The notes below the pieces were generated by a model. That model had not been told where the DNA came from. It made no database searches and worked only from the letters and a program-made list of their open reading frames with translations. DNA of 64,000 nt from Rhodobiaceae bacterium (GTDB taxonomy: Bacteria; Pseudomonadota; Alphaproteobacteria; Rhizobiales; Tepidamorphaceae): the NCBI GenBank assembly GCA_020637895.1, contig JACKJP010000002.1:1119923-1183922 (forward strand), written 5' to 3'. Below are positions 26,274 to 35,583 of this stretch, piece after piece (within the stretch, counting starts at the first letter, position 1; each line of letters starts with the position of its first letter). The position numbers and the translations under genes are program-made.

Positions 26274-26477
26274 ATGATCCTTTATCGCTATCTGACGGGT
26301 CCGGACGACAACGCCTTCTGCAAGCGCGTCTCGGGCGCGCTCAACAAGGGCTGGCAGCTGTACGGCCACCCGACGCTCACCTTCGATGCCCCCAAGGGCC
26401 GGGTGATCTGCGGCCAGGCGATCATGAAGGAAGTGCCCGGCGACTACACCGACGACATCACGCTTTCCGATTACTAA
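26274..26477 (+). CDS. DUF1737-type small protein
   Basis: A 67-residue protein (MILYRYLTGPDDNAFCKRVS, then ALNKGWQLYGHPTLTFD) with GAGGGGAGC just before the ATG. It matches the short DUF1737 family, which I know from Rhizobiales next to CoA-ester lyase and sdh genes. No catalytic residues are recognised. It sits 14 bases after the lyase and 19 before the MaoC gene, so all three are likely cotranscribed. Confidence 0.75.
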   Translation: MILYRYLTGPDDNAFCKRVSGALNKGWQLYGHPTLTFDAPKGRVICGQAIMKEVPGDYTDDITLSDY

Positions 26478-26496
26478 AGCACAGGACGCTTCCGGC

Positions 26497-27549
26497 ATGA
26501 TCAAGACAAACGCGGGCAACTATTTCGAGGATTTCCGGATCGGGCAGGTGATGCACCACGCCACGCCGCGGACAATCACGACCGGGGACGTCTCGCTCTA
26601 CACCGCGCTCTACGGGACGCGCTTTGCGGTCCAGTCCTCCGACGCATTTGCCCGCGCCATCGGCTACGAGCGCAGCCCCGTCGACGACATGCTGGTCTTC
26701 CACGTCGTCTTCGGCAAGACGGTCCCTGATATCTCGCTGAATGCTGTTGCCAATCTCGGTTATGCCGGCTGCCGGTTCCTGAAGACCGTCTATCCGGGCA
26801 CGACGCTGCGCGCCGTCAGCGAGGTGATCGGCCTGAAGGAAAACTCCAGCGGCGACAGCGGTGTGGTCTACGTGCGCAGCGCCGGCATCGATCAGGAAGG
26901 CGATACGGTTCTCGATTATGTGCGCTGGGTGATGGTCCGCAAGCGCAACCCCGGCTCGGCGCCGGCGGAAGCGAGCGTGCCGACACTGCCCAAGGCGCTG
27001 AACGCCGACACGCTTGGCGATGCCTGCCCGGAAATCGATCGGGATGCGTGGGACAATGCGTTGTCCGGCAGCGAATTTCGGTGGGGCGACTATGAGGCCG
27101 GCGAGCGCATCGACCATGTCGATGGCATGACGGTAGAAGAAGCCGAGCACATGATTGCGACGCGGCTCTATCAGAATACGGCCAAGGTGCATTTCAACCT
27201 CTTCAGCGAATCGCAGGGGCGGTTCGGCAAGCGGCTGATCTATGGCGGGCATGTCATCAGCCTGGCGCGGGCGCTCTCATTCAACGGACTTGGCAACGCC
27301 TTCCATGTCGCGGCAATCAATGGCGGCCGGCATGCGGCGCCGCTTTTTGCCGGCAATACGGTGTTTGCGTGGTCGGAAGTCGTTGAAAAGGCCGAGTTGC
27401 CCGGCCGTGACGATGTCGGTGCGCTGCGCCTGCGCCTGATGGCGACAAAGGACGCGCCCTGCGCGGCGTTCCCCGAGAAGCAGGACGACGGCAAGCCCGA
27501 CCCGGCGCTGATCCTCGAGCTCGACTACTGGGCGCTGCTGCCCCGCTAG
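26497..27549 (+). CDS. MaoC-family double-hotdog hydratase, mesaconyl-CoA hydratase-like
   Basis: A 350-residue protein with two MaoC-type hotdog halves. The first contains YFEDFRIGQVMHHATPRTIT and GDVSLYTALYGTRFA; the second contains WGDYEAGERIDHVDGMTVEE and the hydratase region NTAKVHFNLFSES with GKRLIYGGHVISLARAL. This is the layout of mesaconyl-CoA (beta-methylmalyl-CoA) hydratase of the ethylmalonyl-CoA pathway. It follows the CoA-ester lyase that would act on its product. The family is secure, the precise substrate inferred. Confidence 0.85.
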   Translation: MIKTNAGNYFEDFRIGQVMHHATPRTITTGDVSLYTALYGTRFAVQSSDAFARAIGYERSPVDDMLVFHVVFGKTVPDISLNAVANLGYAGCRFLKTVYPGTTLRAVSEVIGLKENSSGDSGVVYVRSAGIDQEGDTVLDYVRWVMVRKRNPGSAPAEASVPTLPKALNADTLGDACPEIDRDAWDNALSGSEFRWGDYEAGERIDHVDGMTVEEAEHMIATRLYQNTAKVHFNLFSESQGRFGKRLIYGGHVISLARALSFNGLGNAFHVAAINGGRHAAPLFAGNTVFAWSEVVEKAELPGRDDVGALRLRLMATKDAPCAAFPEKQDDGKPDPALILELDYWALLPR

Positions 27550-27613
27550 GCGCGCGAAGCAATTCCAGATCAAGCATTGCAACGCGGCGAGGCGGCGGGT
27601 TAAAGAGTGCGTG

Positions 27614-27639
27614 CCGGGGGGTGCGGGTAACACCCCCGG
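27614..27639 (+). promoter_or_regulatory. Stem-loop in the sdhC 5' region
   Basis: CCGGGGGGTG pairs with CACCCCCGG around a CGGGTAA loop, with one G bulged. It lies between the MaoC hydratase and sdhC, 33 bases before the sdhC ATG, with no T-run. It could end upstream transcripts weakly or protect the sdh mRNA. Confidence 0.45.
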
Positions 27640-27671
27640 ACGGCGCCGAAGGCCTGATGACGGGGAGAGAC

Positions 27672-28091
27672 ATGGCGAGCACGGAACGCCCAAGCCGGAC
27701 GCTGGCGAGCGAAAGGCCGCTTTCGCCGCATCTGAGCATCTACAAGCCCTATGTGACGATGGTGACGTCGATCATGCATCGCGCCACCGGCATTGTCCTC
27801 TATGCGGGAACGCTGCTGCTGGTCTGGTGGCTGGTCGCCGCCGCGACGGGCCCTTCCTATTTCGATTTCGTCAACGGTCTTGCCGGTTCGTGGATCGGCC
27901 GGCTGGTGCTGTTCGGCTACACCTGGGCGCTCATGCATCACATGCTGGGCGGAATCCGCCACATCGTCTGGGATCTCGGCTACGGTTTTACCCCGGCGAA
28001 AGCCAATACGCTGGCATGGGCCAACATCGCAGGCTCGATCATCCTCACCCTTCTCATCTGGATCGCGGGTTATGCCGCGATGGGAAACTAA
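27672..28091 (+). CDS. sdhC: Succinate dehydrogenase cytochrome b556 subunit SdhC
   Basis: Membrane anchor and heme/quinone-site subunit of complex II. The 139-residue product has three membrane helices and the family motif RPLSPHLSIYKPYVTMVTSI with MHRATGIVL. The heme-ligand histidine lies in WALMHHMLGGIRHIVWD. I start at MASTERPSRTLAS, preceded by GGGGAGAGAC; an upstream in-frame start at 27621 lies in the hairpin region. Confidence 0.95.
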   Translation: MASTERPSRTLASERPLSPHLSIYKPYVTMVTSIMHRATGIVLYAGTLLLVWWLVAAATGPSYFDFVNGLAGSWIGRLVLFGYTWALMHHMLGGIRHIVWDLGYGFTPAKANTLAWANIAGSIILTLLIWIAGYAAMGN

Positions 28092-28101
28092 GGAGACGGC
28101 C

Positions 28102-28482
28102 ATGGTGATGAAGACCCCCGCAAAGCTCGTTCGCGGCCTCGGCTCGGCCAAGGAGGGCACGGACCACTTCTGGCGCCAGCGCGTTACGTCGGTTGCCAAC
28201 ATCCCGCTCATCATCGGGTTCGTCTGGCTGATCGCCTGCATGGCCGGCGACGACTACGCGGCGGTGACGGCGCGGCTTTCGCACCCGCTGACAGCGATCT
28301 TCATGCTCGGCGTCATTGTTTCCTCGGTCGTTCACATGCGCATCGGCATGCAGGTCGTGATCGAGGATTATGTTTCCGGCGAGGGCGCCAAGATCGTCTG
28401 GCTCATCGCAAACACCGTGTTCAGCGCGGCGATCGCGCTCGCCGCGATCTTCGCCATTCTCAAGCTAGCCTTCGGAGCGTAA
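28102..28482 (+). CDS. sdhD: Succinate dehydrogenase membrane anchor SdhD
   Basis: Second membrane anchor of complex II, 126 residues with three hydrophobic helices. It shows the family motif HFWRQRVTSVANIPLIIGFV near the start and the heme-ligand region VVHMRIGMQVVIEDYV. The gene begins ten bases after sdhC with AAGGAG ahead of ATGGTGATG. Confidence 0.94.
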   Translation: MVMKTPAKLVRGLGSAKEGTDHFWRQRVTSVANIPLIIGFVWLIACMAGDDYAAVTARLSHPLTAIFMLGVIVSSVVHMRIGMQVVIEDYVSGEGAKIVWLIANTVFSAAIALAAIFAILKLAFGA

Positions 28483-28487
28483 CCGGC

Positions 28488-30341
28488 ATGGCCCGCAAGT
28501 CAGAAAGCAAAAGCGCCGCGTCGGCCAGCCGGCAGGGCTCTTACGAATATGTCGATCACAAATTCGATGTGGTCGTTGTCGGCGCCGGCGGATCGGGCCT
28601 GCGCGCGACACTCGGCATGGCCGAGCAGGGCCTGAAGACGGCCTGTATCACCAAGGTTTTCCCGACCCGTTCGCATACGGTCGCGGCGCAGGGCGGCATC
28701 GCCGCGTCGCTTGGCAATATGGGCGAGGATTCCTGGCAGTGGCACATGTTCGACACCGTCAAGGGTTCGGACTGGCTCGGCGATACCGACGCGATGGAAT
28801 ATCTGGCGCGCGAGGCGCCTGCCGCGGTCTACGAACTTGAGCACTATGGCGTGCCGTTCAGCCGTACCGAGGTCGGCAAGATCTATCAGCGCCCGTTCGG
28901 CGGCCACATGATGAATTTCGGCGATGGCCCTCCCGTGCAGCGGACTTGCGCCGCCGCCGACCGTACCGGCCATGCCATCCTGCATACGCTTTACGGGCAG
29001 TCGCTGAAGCATCATGCGCAGTTCTTCATCGAGTATTTCGCACTCGACCTCATCATGAGCGACGATGGCGTGTGCACCGGCGTCATTGCCTGGAACCTCG
29101 ACGACGGCACGATCCATCGCTTCTCGGCCAAGATGGTCGTGCTGGCGACCGGCGGCTACGGACGAACCTATTTCTCGGCAACCTCAGCCCATACCTGCAC
29201 CGGCGACGGCGCGGGCATGATCTCGCGCGCCGGCCTGCCGCTGCAGGACATGGAGTTCGTGCAATTCCATCCGACGGGCATCTATGGCGCCGGCTGCCTG
29301 ATTACCGAGGGTGCGCGCGGCGAGGGCGGCTACCTGACCAATTCCGAAGGCGAGCGTTTCATGGAGCGCTATGCGCCCAACGCCAAGGATCTTGCCAGCC
29401 GCGACGTCGTTTCGCGCTGCATGACGATGGAAATCCGCGAAGGCCGCGGTGTCGGCAAGAACAAGGATCACATCTTCCTGCACCTCGATCATCTCGATCC
29501 GGCGGTGCTGGCGGAACGGCTGCCGGGTATCACCGAATCAGCAAAAATCTTCGCCGGCGTCGATCTCACCAAGGAGCCGATCCCGGTGCTGCCGACGGTG
29601 CACTACAACATGGGCGGCATCCCGACGAACTATTGGGGCGAGGTGCTGAACCCGACCGCGAAATCTCCCGACGCCGTGTCGCCGGGTCTGATGGCCGTCG
29701 GTGAAGCCGGCTGCGCCTCCGTTCACGGCGCCAATCGTCTCGGCTCCAACTCGCTGATCGACCTTGTGGTGTTCGGCCGTGCCGCTGCCATCCGCGCCGG
29801 CGAGGTCATCGACCGGGCCAGCTCCATCCCCAGCATCAATGAAGCCGCCTCGGACCGGATCATGGACCGGTTCGACCGGTTGCGGCACGCCAATGGCGGC
29901 CATCCGACCGCCGATCTTCGCGAGAAGATGCAGCGGGCGATGCAGGACGACGCGGCAGTGTTCCGCACGCAGGAATCGCTCGATCAGGGCTGCCAGCGCA
30001 TTTCGGAAGTCTGGCGGGAAATGTCGGACCTGAAGGTTTCCGACCGCTCGATGGTCTGGAATTCCGATCTCGTGGAGACGCTGGAGCTGGAAAACCTGAT
30101 GGCGAATGCCATCACCACGGTCTATTCGGCCGCCGCCCGCACGGAAAGCCGGGGCGCCCATGCGCGCGAGGATTTCCCGGATCGCGACGACACGAACTGG
30201 CGCAAGCACACGCTTTCGCATGTCGATGACAATGGCAAGGTGACGCTGTCCTACCGGCCGGTGCATACCGAACCGATGCTGCCGCTCGAAAAGGGCGGAA
30301 TCGATCCCAAGAAGATCGCGCCCAAGGCGCGGGTGTATTGA
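28488..30341 (+). CDS. sdhA: Succinate dehydrogenase flavoprotein SdhA
   Basis: FAD-containing catalytic subunit oxidising succinate to fumarate. The 617-residue product has the FAD-binding VVVVGAGGSGLRATLGMAEQ, the covalent-flavin histidine motif RSHTVAAQGGIAASL, the catalytic region GARGEGGYLTNSEGERFMER, and HYNMGGIPTNYWGEV. Length is a little above the usual ~610 because of an Ala/Ser/Lys-rich start. Five-base gap from sdhD. Confidence 0.98.
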   Translation: MARKSESKSAASASRQGSYEYVDHKFDVVVVGAGGSGLRATLGMAEQGLKTACITKVFPTRSHTVAAQGGIAASLGNMGEDSWQWHMFDTVKGSDWLGDTDAMEYLAREAPAAVYELEHYGVPFSRTEVGKIYQRPFGGHMMNFGDGPPVQRTCAAADRTGHAILHTLYGQSLKHHAQFFIEYFALDLIMSDDGVCTGVIAWNLDDGTIHRFSAKMVVLATGGYGRTYFSATSAHTCTGDGAGMISRAGLPLQDMEFVQFHPTGIYGAGCLITEGARGEGGYLTNSEGERFMERYAPNAKDLASRDVVSRCMTMEIREGRGVGKNKDHIFLHLDHLDPAVLAERLPGITESAKIFAGVDLTKEPIPVLPTVHYNMGGIPTNYWGEVLNPTAKSPDAVSPGLMAVGEAGCASVHGANRLGSNSLIDLVVFGRAAAIRAGEVIDRASSIPSINEAASDRIMDRFDRLRHANGGHPTADLREKMQRAMQDDAAVFRTQESLDQGCQRISEVWREMSDLKVSDRSMVWNSDLVETLELENLMANAITTVYSAAARTESRGAHAREDFPDRDDTNWRKHTLSHVDDNGKVTLSYRPVHTEPMLPLEKGGIDPKKIAPKARVY

Positions 30342-30350
30342 GGCTGACCC

Positions 30351-31130
30351 ATGGTTGAGATCGCACTTCCGAAGAATTCGCAGATCAAAGAAGGCAAGGT
30401 CTGGCCGAAGCCCGAGGGCGCCAAGAAGACGCGCGAATACCGTGTCTATCGCTGGAACCCGGATGACGGGAAAAACCCGCAGATCGACACCTATCATATC
30501 GACGAGGAAGATTGCGGGCCGATGGTTCTCGATGGCCTGCTCTACATCAAGAACAAGATCGATCCGACGCTGACGCTGCGCCGCTCGTGCCGGGAAGGCA
30601 TCTGCGGTTCATGCGCGATGAATATCGACGGCACGAACACGCTTGCCTGCACCAAGGGCATGGACGAGATCAACGGCGCGGTGAAGGTCTATCCGCTGCC
30701 GCACATGAAGGTCGTCAAGGATCTGGTGCCGGATCTGAAGCATTTCTATGCGCAGCACGCCTCGATCGAACCCTATCTGCAGACGGTAACACCGGCGCCG
30801 GGAACCGAGTGGCTGCAGTCGCGTGAGGACCGCGCCAAGCTGGACGGGCTTTACGAATGCATCCTTTGCGCGTGCTGCTCGACATCATGCCCGAGCTACT
30901 GGTGGAACGGTGATCGCTACCTCGGCCCCGCGGCGCTGCTTCAGGCCTATCGCTGGCTGATCGATTCTCGCGATGAGGCAACCGGCGAGCGGCTCGACAA
31001 TCTGGAAGATCCGTTTCGGCTCTATCGTTGCCACACGATCATGAACTGCGCGCAGACCTGCCCCAAAGGCCTCAATCCCGCGCGGGCGATTGCCGAAATC
31101 AAGAAGATGATGGTGGAACGCCGCGTCTGA
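30351..31130 (+). CDS. sdhB: Succinate dehydrogenase iron-sulfur subunit SdhB
   Basis: Electron-transfer subunit carrying three iron-sulfur clusters. The 259-residue product has the [2Fe-2S] cysteines in SCREGICGSCAMNIDG and LACTKG, the [4Fe-4S] ligands CILCACCSTSCPSYW, and the [3Fe-4S]/[4Fe-4S] set CHTIMNCAQTCPKGLNP. It ends the sdhCDAB operon. Length matches the family. Confidence 0.98.
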   Translation: MVEIALPKNSQIKEGKVWPKPEGAKKTREYRVYRWNPDDGKNPQIDTYHIDEEDCGPMVLDGLLYIKNKIDPTLTLRRSCREGICGSCAMNIDGTNTLACTKGMDEINGAVKVYPLPHMKVVKDLVPDLKHFYAQHASIEPYLQTVTPAPGTEWLQSREDRAKLDGLYECILCACCSTSCPSYWWNGDRYLGPAALLQAYRWLIDSRDEATGERLDNLEDPFRLYRCHTIMNCAQTCPKGLNPARAIAEIKKMMVERRV

Positions 31131-31146
31131 TTGGCGGTTTGCTTCT

Positions 31147-32082
31147 TCAGTTCTGGCGCCATGGCGGCCTCGGGCCGCCTGACGGCGGAAGCCGCATGCC
31201 CGGCGGCGGTCCCCGCTCCGGCGGGCCTGCCTGCCTGACCGGCTGTGCGACCGGTTTTCCCATGAAACAGCCGATCGTGTAGGGGTATTCCGCCGTCAGG
31301 TGGTAGTGGTAGATCGCGCGCTTCCCGCCATCCCAGACAACCTCATGGGTGTGCCCGTGGCAGGCGTCGAGATCGGCGTTGACCACGGTTTTCCCACCCT
31401 CGCCGCGAAGGCCGAATATCCCGAAACCGTCCAGTGCGTAGCCGATGACATCGGAATGCCCGCCCGGTTGGCCATGACTGTCTGTCAGGCAGGGCGATGC
31501 GTCGTGGTAGTGATACTGTCCGTTGCGTTCCGGATGCCCGTTGCACCGGTCCTGAATTTCGTGGGCGGGAGCGTCGCGGCCGCCGGCGTCGAGCGCGTTG
31601 AAGATCGCCGTTCCGGTCAGCGCAAAACCGATCATGCCCATTGGTACGCATGAAGGTGTTGCGGTCGATGGCACTACCGGCAGGCGCATGACCACCGGTT
31701 GTTCACGTATCCGGTTCGGGTTGCGGTCATAATTGTAGGCATCGTCGCTGGATGTGATCGGGAAATTGCCGGTGGCGTGTCTGGGCAGCGAATTGGCGCG
31801 GATAACGCGGTTGCCGCCTTCAAGCGAAATTGTCAGCGAGGCGGGCCAGGATGCAGCGCCGTCGACCGTCGGCTTTCGCGCGGGGTCATAACTGTCTCCG
31901 GAAATCCATGGGCCTGCGGCGTGCGCGCCGGGCGCATTGGCCGGAAAGCGCGTCTGGCAGGAGAATACGTAGCCCTTGCGGGGTGAAGTTGAGACCTTGC
32001 CGTCGCCGAGCGGCAACTGATGGGCCGAAGCGGCGCCAGCCACGGCAACCAAGACTGTTGCGACCGCGATCAGCGTTTTCAT
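31147..32082 (-). CDS. YHYH-domain exported protein
   Basis: A 311-residue exported protein. The signal peptide MKTLIAVATVLVAVAGAASA precedes HQLPLGDGKVSTSPRKGYVF. The YHYH motif occurs twice (GQYHYHDASPC and IYHYHLTAEYPYTIGC), with the GYALDGFGIFG segment between, as in the YHYH family. The C-terminus is Pro/Gly-rich (PPERGPPPGMRLPPSGGPRP). Conserved histidines and cysteines suggest a metal or redox role, but the family has no firm function. The ORF to 32253 starts too early; 32082 gives the signal peptide. It converges with sdhB, 16 bases apart. Confidence 0.8.
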   Translation of the reverse strand: MKTLIAVATVLVAVAGAASAHQLPLGDGKVSTSPRKGYVFSCQTRFPANAPGAHAAGPWISGDSYDPARKPTVDGAASWPASLTISLEGGNRVIRANSLPRHATGNFPITSSDDAYNYDRNPNRIREQPVVMRLPVVPSTATPSCVPMGMIGFALTGTAIFNALDAGGRDAPAHEIQDRCNGHPERNGQYHYHDASPCLTDSHGQPGGHSDVIGYALDGFGIFGLRGEGGKTVVNADLDACHGHTHEVVWDGGKRAIYHYHLTAEYPYTIGCFMGKPVAQPVRQAGPPERGPPPGMRLPPSGGPRPPWRQN

Positions 32083-32258
32083 CCAGGCCTGTCCCGCGCA
32101 TTGTCGGCGCCCCCGTTGGGTCCGATGATGGCGCAAACGTCGGTCCGTGCCAAGTTCGCGCGCGGCAGACCCACTTGCCACCCGGGCGCTTTCGTTCAGT
32201 ATCGGCGGTGCTGCGGGGCAGCGGACGTCCGGAATGCGCAACGGGAAAGACAATACAG

Positions 32259-34130
32259 ATGACCGCCGAGTTCATGTTCACGACGTTCACGATCTTCCTT
32301 GCCGGAATGATCGCGGTTCCGCTGGCCTCGCGATTCGGTCTCGGTTCCGTGCTCGGCTATCTGATCGCGGGCATAGCCATCGGGCCGGTTCTGCACGGGG
32401 CGGGTGTGGATGTGGCGGCATTGCAGCACTTCACCGAGTTCGGCGTCGTGATGATGTTGTTTCTGATCGGCCTGGAGATGCAGCCCAGGGTCCTGTGGGC
32501 GATGCGGGCGCGGATCTTCGTGATGGGCGGCCTGCAGATCGGCGTTACGGCTCTGGCAGTCATGGCGGTCGCCATGCTGTTCGGCCAGGCGTGGACCATC
32601 GCATTGACGATCGGGCTTATCTTCGCCCTGTCCTCAACCGCGATCGTCACACAGACGCTCAATGAAAAGGGGCTGATGCGCAGCGACGGCGGTCAGGCAA
32701 GTTTTTCGGTGCTGCTGTTCCAGGACATCGCAGTCATTCCGATGCTGGCGCTCATCCCGCTTCTGGCGCTGCCTGAACTTGCCGATCTGGCGCATCAGGG
32801 CGATAGCCATGGCGGCGGGCATGACGGGGCCGCGTTGCAGCTCAATATCGTCGACGGACTGCCAGGCTGGCAGACCGCGCTCGTAACACTGGCTGCAATC
32901 GGCGTGGTCATGCTGGCGGGACGCTATCTGACCGGACCGATCTTCCGCTATGTGGCCCGCGCGCGTTTGCGCGAACTGTTCGTCAGCACGGCGCTGATGA
33001 TCGTCGTCGCCATCGCATTGCTGATGACCATGGTCGGTCTGTCGCCGGCGCTCGGCACCTTTCTGGCCGGCGTCGTCATGGCAAACAGCGAATATCGGCA
33101 CGAACTGGAAAGCGATATCGCCCCGTTCAAGGGCATCTTCCTCGGCGTCTTCTTCATCACCGTCGGCGCCAGCATCGACTTTGCCCTGCTTGGCGAAAAT
33201 CTCCTGCTGATCATCGGCCTCACGGCCGGCCTGATCGTACTGAAATGCGCCGTGATGCTTGGCCTTGGCCGCGCCTTCAGGCTATCGGGCGGCGACAAGT
33301 GGCTCTTCGCGCTTGGTCTCGCACAGGCCGGCGAATTCGGCTTTGTCCTGGTGTCGTTCACTGTTGCAAATGCTGTCATCCCTTCGCAGATCGCCGACCT
33401 GCTGCTTCTGGTCGTGGCGCTGTCGATGCTGCTCACCCCCGCACTTTTCATTCTGTACGACAAACTCGTCGCGCCGCACTATTCGCGGCAACAGGAGCAG
33501 GAAGCCGACAGCATCATGCAGAATTCGAAGATCATCATTGCCGGGCATGGCCGTTTTGGCGGAATCGTCAATCGCGCTCTTCGTGCCGCCGACTACCAGA
33601 CGACGGTCGTCGACTACAGCAGCGAACAGCTGGCCATGCTGCGCCGCTTCAATCTCAGCGCCTATTTCGGCGATGCGACGCGCCCCGATCTCCTGCACGC
33701 GGCGGGCATCGACAATGCCGACGTGTTTGTCATCGCGATCGACAACAAGGAAGCGGCGACCGAGTTGGCGCGCTACATGCACGAACATCACCCCAAGGTG
33801 CATGTCGTCGCCCGCGCGATAGATCGCTGGCATGTTTACGACCTTTGGACGGCCGGGTGCCGCGACATCATTCGCGAGACCTATGACAGCTCGCTGCGCG
33901 CCGCGCGTTCGGTCTTCGAAGCCATTGGCTACCCGCGCGAGCAGGCCCAGCGCCTGATCGGCGTATTCGAGGCGTTCGACCGAAGGACCATGCTGGAAAC
34001 GGCGCAGGCGTTTATCGAGAGCGAAGATCCCCACAGCGAAAACAGCGCCTATTCGCAGATGATCCGGGAAAATATCGATGCCTGGGAAGCCGAACTGAAA
34101 GCGCAAATGACTGCCGTGCGCAACGCGTGA
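32259..34130 (+). CDS. Monovalent cation:proton antiporter-2 (Kef-type) with RCK domain
   Basis: A 623-residue Kef-like K+/H+ antiporter or glutathione-gated efflux-type protein. It starts MTAEFMFTTFTIFLAGMIAV, then has about 12 membrane segments with CPA2 motifs (ALSSTAIVTQTLNEKGLM, FLAGVVMANSEYRHELESDI, LGLAQAGEFGFVL). A cytoplasmic Rossmann RCK/TrkA-N domain follows (IIAGHGRFGGIVNRAL, AYFGDATRPDLLHAAGIDNA). The insert GDSHGGGHDGAAL in a loop is His-rich. The longer ORF to 31830 is not the start. A separate KefF/KefG-type partner is not seen. Confidence 0.9.
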   Translation: MTAEFMFTTFTIFLAGMIAVPLASRFGLGSVLGYLIAGIAIGPVLHGAGVDVAALQHFTEFGVVMMLFLIGLEMQPRVLWAMRARIFVMGGLQIGVTALAVMAVAMLFGQAWTIALTIGLIFALSSTAIVTQTLNEKGLMRSDGGQASFSVLLFQDIAVIPMLALIPLLALPELADLAHQGDSHGGGHDGAALQLNIVDGLPGWQTALVTLAAIGVVMLAGRYLTGPIFRYVARARLRELFVSTALMIVVAIALLMTMVGLSPALGTFLAGVVMANSEYRHELESDIAPFKGIFLGVFFITVGASIDFALLGENLLLIIGLTAGLIVLKCAVMLGLGRAFRLSGGDKWLFALGLAQAGEFGFVLVSFTVANAVIPSQIADLLLLVVALSMLLTPALFILYDKLVAPHYSRQQEQEADSIMQNSKIIIAGHGRFGGIVNRALRAADYQTTVVDYSSEQLAMLRRFNLSAYFGDATRPDLLHAAGIDNADVFVIAIDNKEAATELARYMHEHHPKVHVVARAIDRWHVYDLWTAGCRDIIRETYDSSLRAARSVFEAIGYPREQAQRLIGVFEAFDRRTMLETAQAFIESEDPHSENSAYSQMIRENIDAWEAELKAQMTAVRNA

Positions 34131-34172
34131 CGCGCCAAATGGCGGCCCTTGGAAGGCGAAAGGATCTATTGC

Positions 34173-34889
34173 ATGGCGAAAGTCCCGAGTGAGAACAACA
34201 CTGGCAGCCAGGGGTTCGGAGAGACGTTCTTTTCGTTCTTTCGCGAACTGGCCGACAACAACAGCAAGGAATGGTTCGAGGCTAACCGGACACGCTACAA
34301 GCAGGACGTCCAGGCGCCGCTTTCGGCGTTCGTCGAAGCCATGGCACCGCATATCCATGCGATATCGCCGCATTTCAACGCCGATCCGCGGCCGAACGGC
34401 AAGACGATCTTCCGCATTCATCGCGATGTACGGTTCTCGCGCGACAAACGGCCCTACAAGGAGCATGCGGCATGCCATTTCCGTCATGCCGGGGAGAATG
34501 ACGTGCATGGGCCGGGCTTCTACGTCCATCTTGCGCCCAGCCATGTCGGGCTGGGAGCGGGGATATGGATGCCGGCGCCCTCATCGCTGGAAATGATACG
34601 AAGGAAGATTGAAAGCGACGCAAAGGGCTGGCAGAAGCTGCGCGATCTTCCGGGTATGGCGTCCGATATGGAACGGATGGAAGTGGAGCGGCTCAAGAAT
34701 CCGCCGCGCGGCTTCGCCAAGGATCATCCGCATGTGGAGGATCTGAAGCGCAAGAGCTTCATCGCCATGCGCGAATTCGGCACCGGGGAGGCTGCCGGCG
34801 CCGATTTCATCTCTCTCGCCGCCGGCTATTATCGTGAGGCCGCACCGCTCAACGCGTGGATTTCAAAGGCGCTCGGTCTGCCGTTCTAG
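34173..34889 (+). CDS. DUF2461 domain protein (TIGR02453 type)
   Basis: A 238-residue soluble protein. Family marks are FFRELADNNSKEWFEANRTR, GKTIFRIHRDVRFSRDKRPY with YKEHAACHFRH, and PPRGFAKDHPHVEDLKRKSF. DUF2461 proteins are widespread and of unknown biochemical role. I start at MAKVPSENNTGSQGF (34173) after AAAGGATC rather than the ATG at 34149. Its stop shares a CTAG palindrome with the stop of the convergent msrB gene. Confidence 0.85.
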   Translation: MAKVPSENNTGSQGFGETFFSFFRELADNNSKEWFEANRTRYKQDVQAPLSAFVEAMAPHIHAISPHFNADPRPNGKTIFRIHRDVRFSRDKRPYKEHAACHFRHAGENDVHGPGFYVHLAPSHVGLGAGIWMPAPSSLEMIRRKIESDAKGWQKLRDLPGMASDMERMEVERLKNPPRGFAKDHPHVEDLKRKSFIAMREFGTGEAAGADFISLAAGYYREAAPLNAWISKALGLPF

Positions 34890-35389
34890 CTGGCCCGCGG
34901 CGCGGGCGCATCGCCTGGCATGAAGGTCATCGCGACGCCGTTCATGCAATAGCGCTTGCCGGTGGGTGGCGGGCCGTCATTGAACACATGACCGAGATGG
35001 CCGCCGCAGTTGGCGCAGTGAACTTCCGTGCGCGGATAGATCAGCTTGTAGTCGGTCGAGGTGCCAACACCGCCGGGCAGCGGTTCATAGAAACTCGGCC
35101 AACCGGTCCCGCTTTCGTACTTTGTCTTCGATGAATAGAGCGGCCAGTCGCAACCGGCGCAGTGAAATATGCCTTCGCGTTTCTCATGGTTGAGCGCGCT
35201 GGTTCCTGCTCTTTCGGTATCTTCCTCGCGCAGCACCCGGTATGCGGCCGGAGACAGGCGCTTCTTCCACTCGGCTTCCGTCAGCATGAAGGGAAACTTG
35301 CCTGCCGCCGAGCTGCGGCCAGCGGCAAACAGGGCGGCAGAGCCGGCGAGGGCGGCTGCCGTCGACATCAAGAATCCGCGTCTTTTCAT
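34886..35389 (-). CDS. msrB: Peptide methionine-(R)-S-oxide reductase MsrB, exported
   Basis: Repairs methionine-R-sulfoxide in proteins. The 167-residue product has zinc CxxC pairs (HCAGCDWPLYSSKTKYESGT and HCANCGGHLGHVFNDG) and the catalytic cysteine in KRYCMNGVAM. The N-terminus MKRRGFLMSTAAALAGSAAL, ending AAGRSSAAG, is a signal peptide with a twin-arginine-like RRGFL motif, so it acts outside the cytoplasm, probably via Tat. The start follows AGGAGGG. The longer ORF to 35530 would mask the signal peptide. Confidence 0.92.
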   Translation of the reverse strand: MKRRGFLMSTAAALAGSAALFAAGRSSAAGKFPFMLTEAEWKKRLSPAAYRVLREEDTERAGTSALNHEKREGIFHCAGCDWPLYSSKTKYESGTGWPSFYEPLPGGVGTSTDYKLIYPRTEVHCANCGGHLGHVFNDGPPPTGKRYCMNGVAMTFMPGDAPAPRAS

Positions 35390-35583
35390 GTTCTGGCCCT
35401 CCTTGGCATCATTCTCAGGCTTGAGATATGGCGCAGTTACGTCAGGGCCGCCACCTTCGGTTTCATCTTCTCCCGTCATTGTGAAGTCGCGTGAAACGGC
35501 GACGTTGATCTGGCTCATGGCTGCGGCCATCCCGGCAATGGCCAGATAGAAAGACCGGTTTCACCAAAGCGGAGTGACGAACA

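Noticed and set aside
31830..32258. N-terminal extension of the Kef-type transporter by 143 residues
   Set aside because: It is antisense to the YHYH gene, Arg/Pro-rich and without similarity; the membrane protein begins naturally at 32259.
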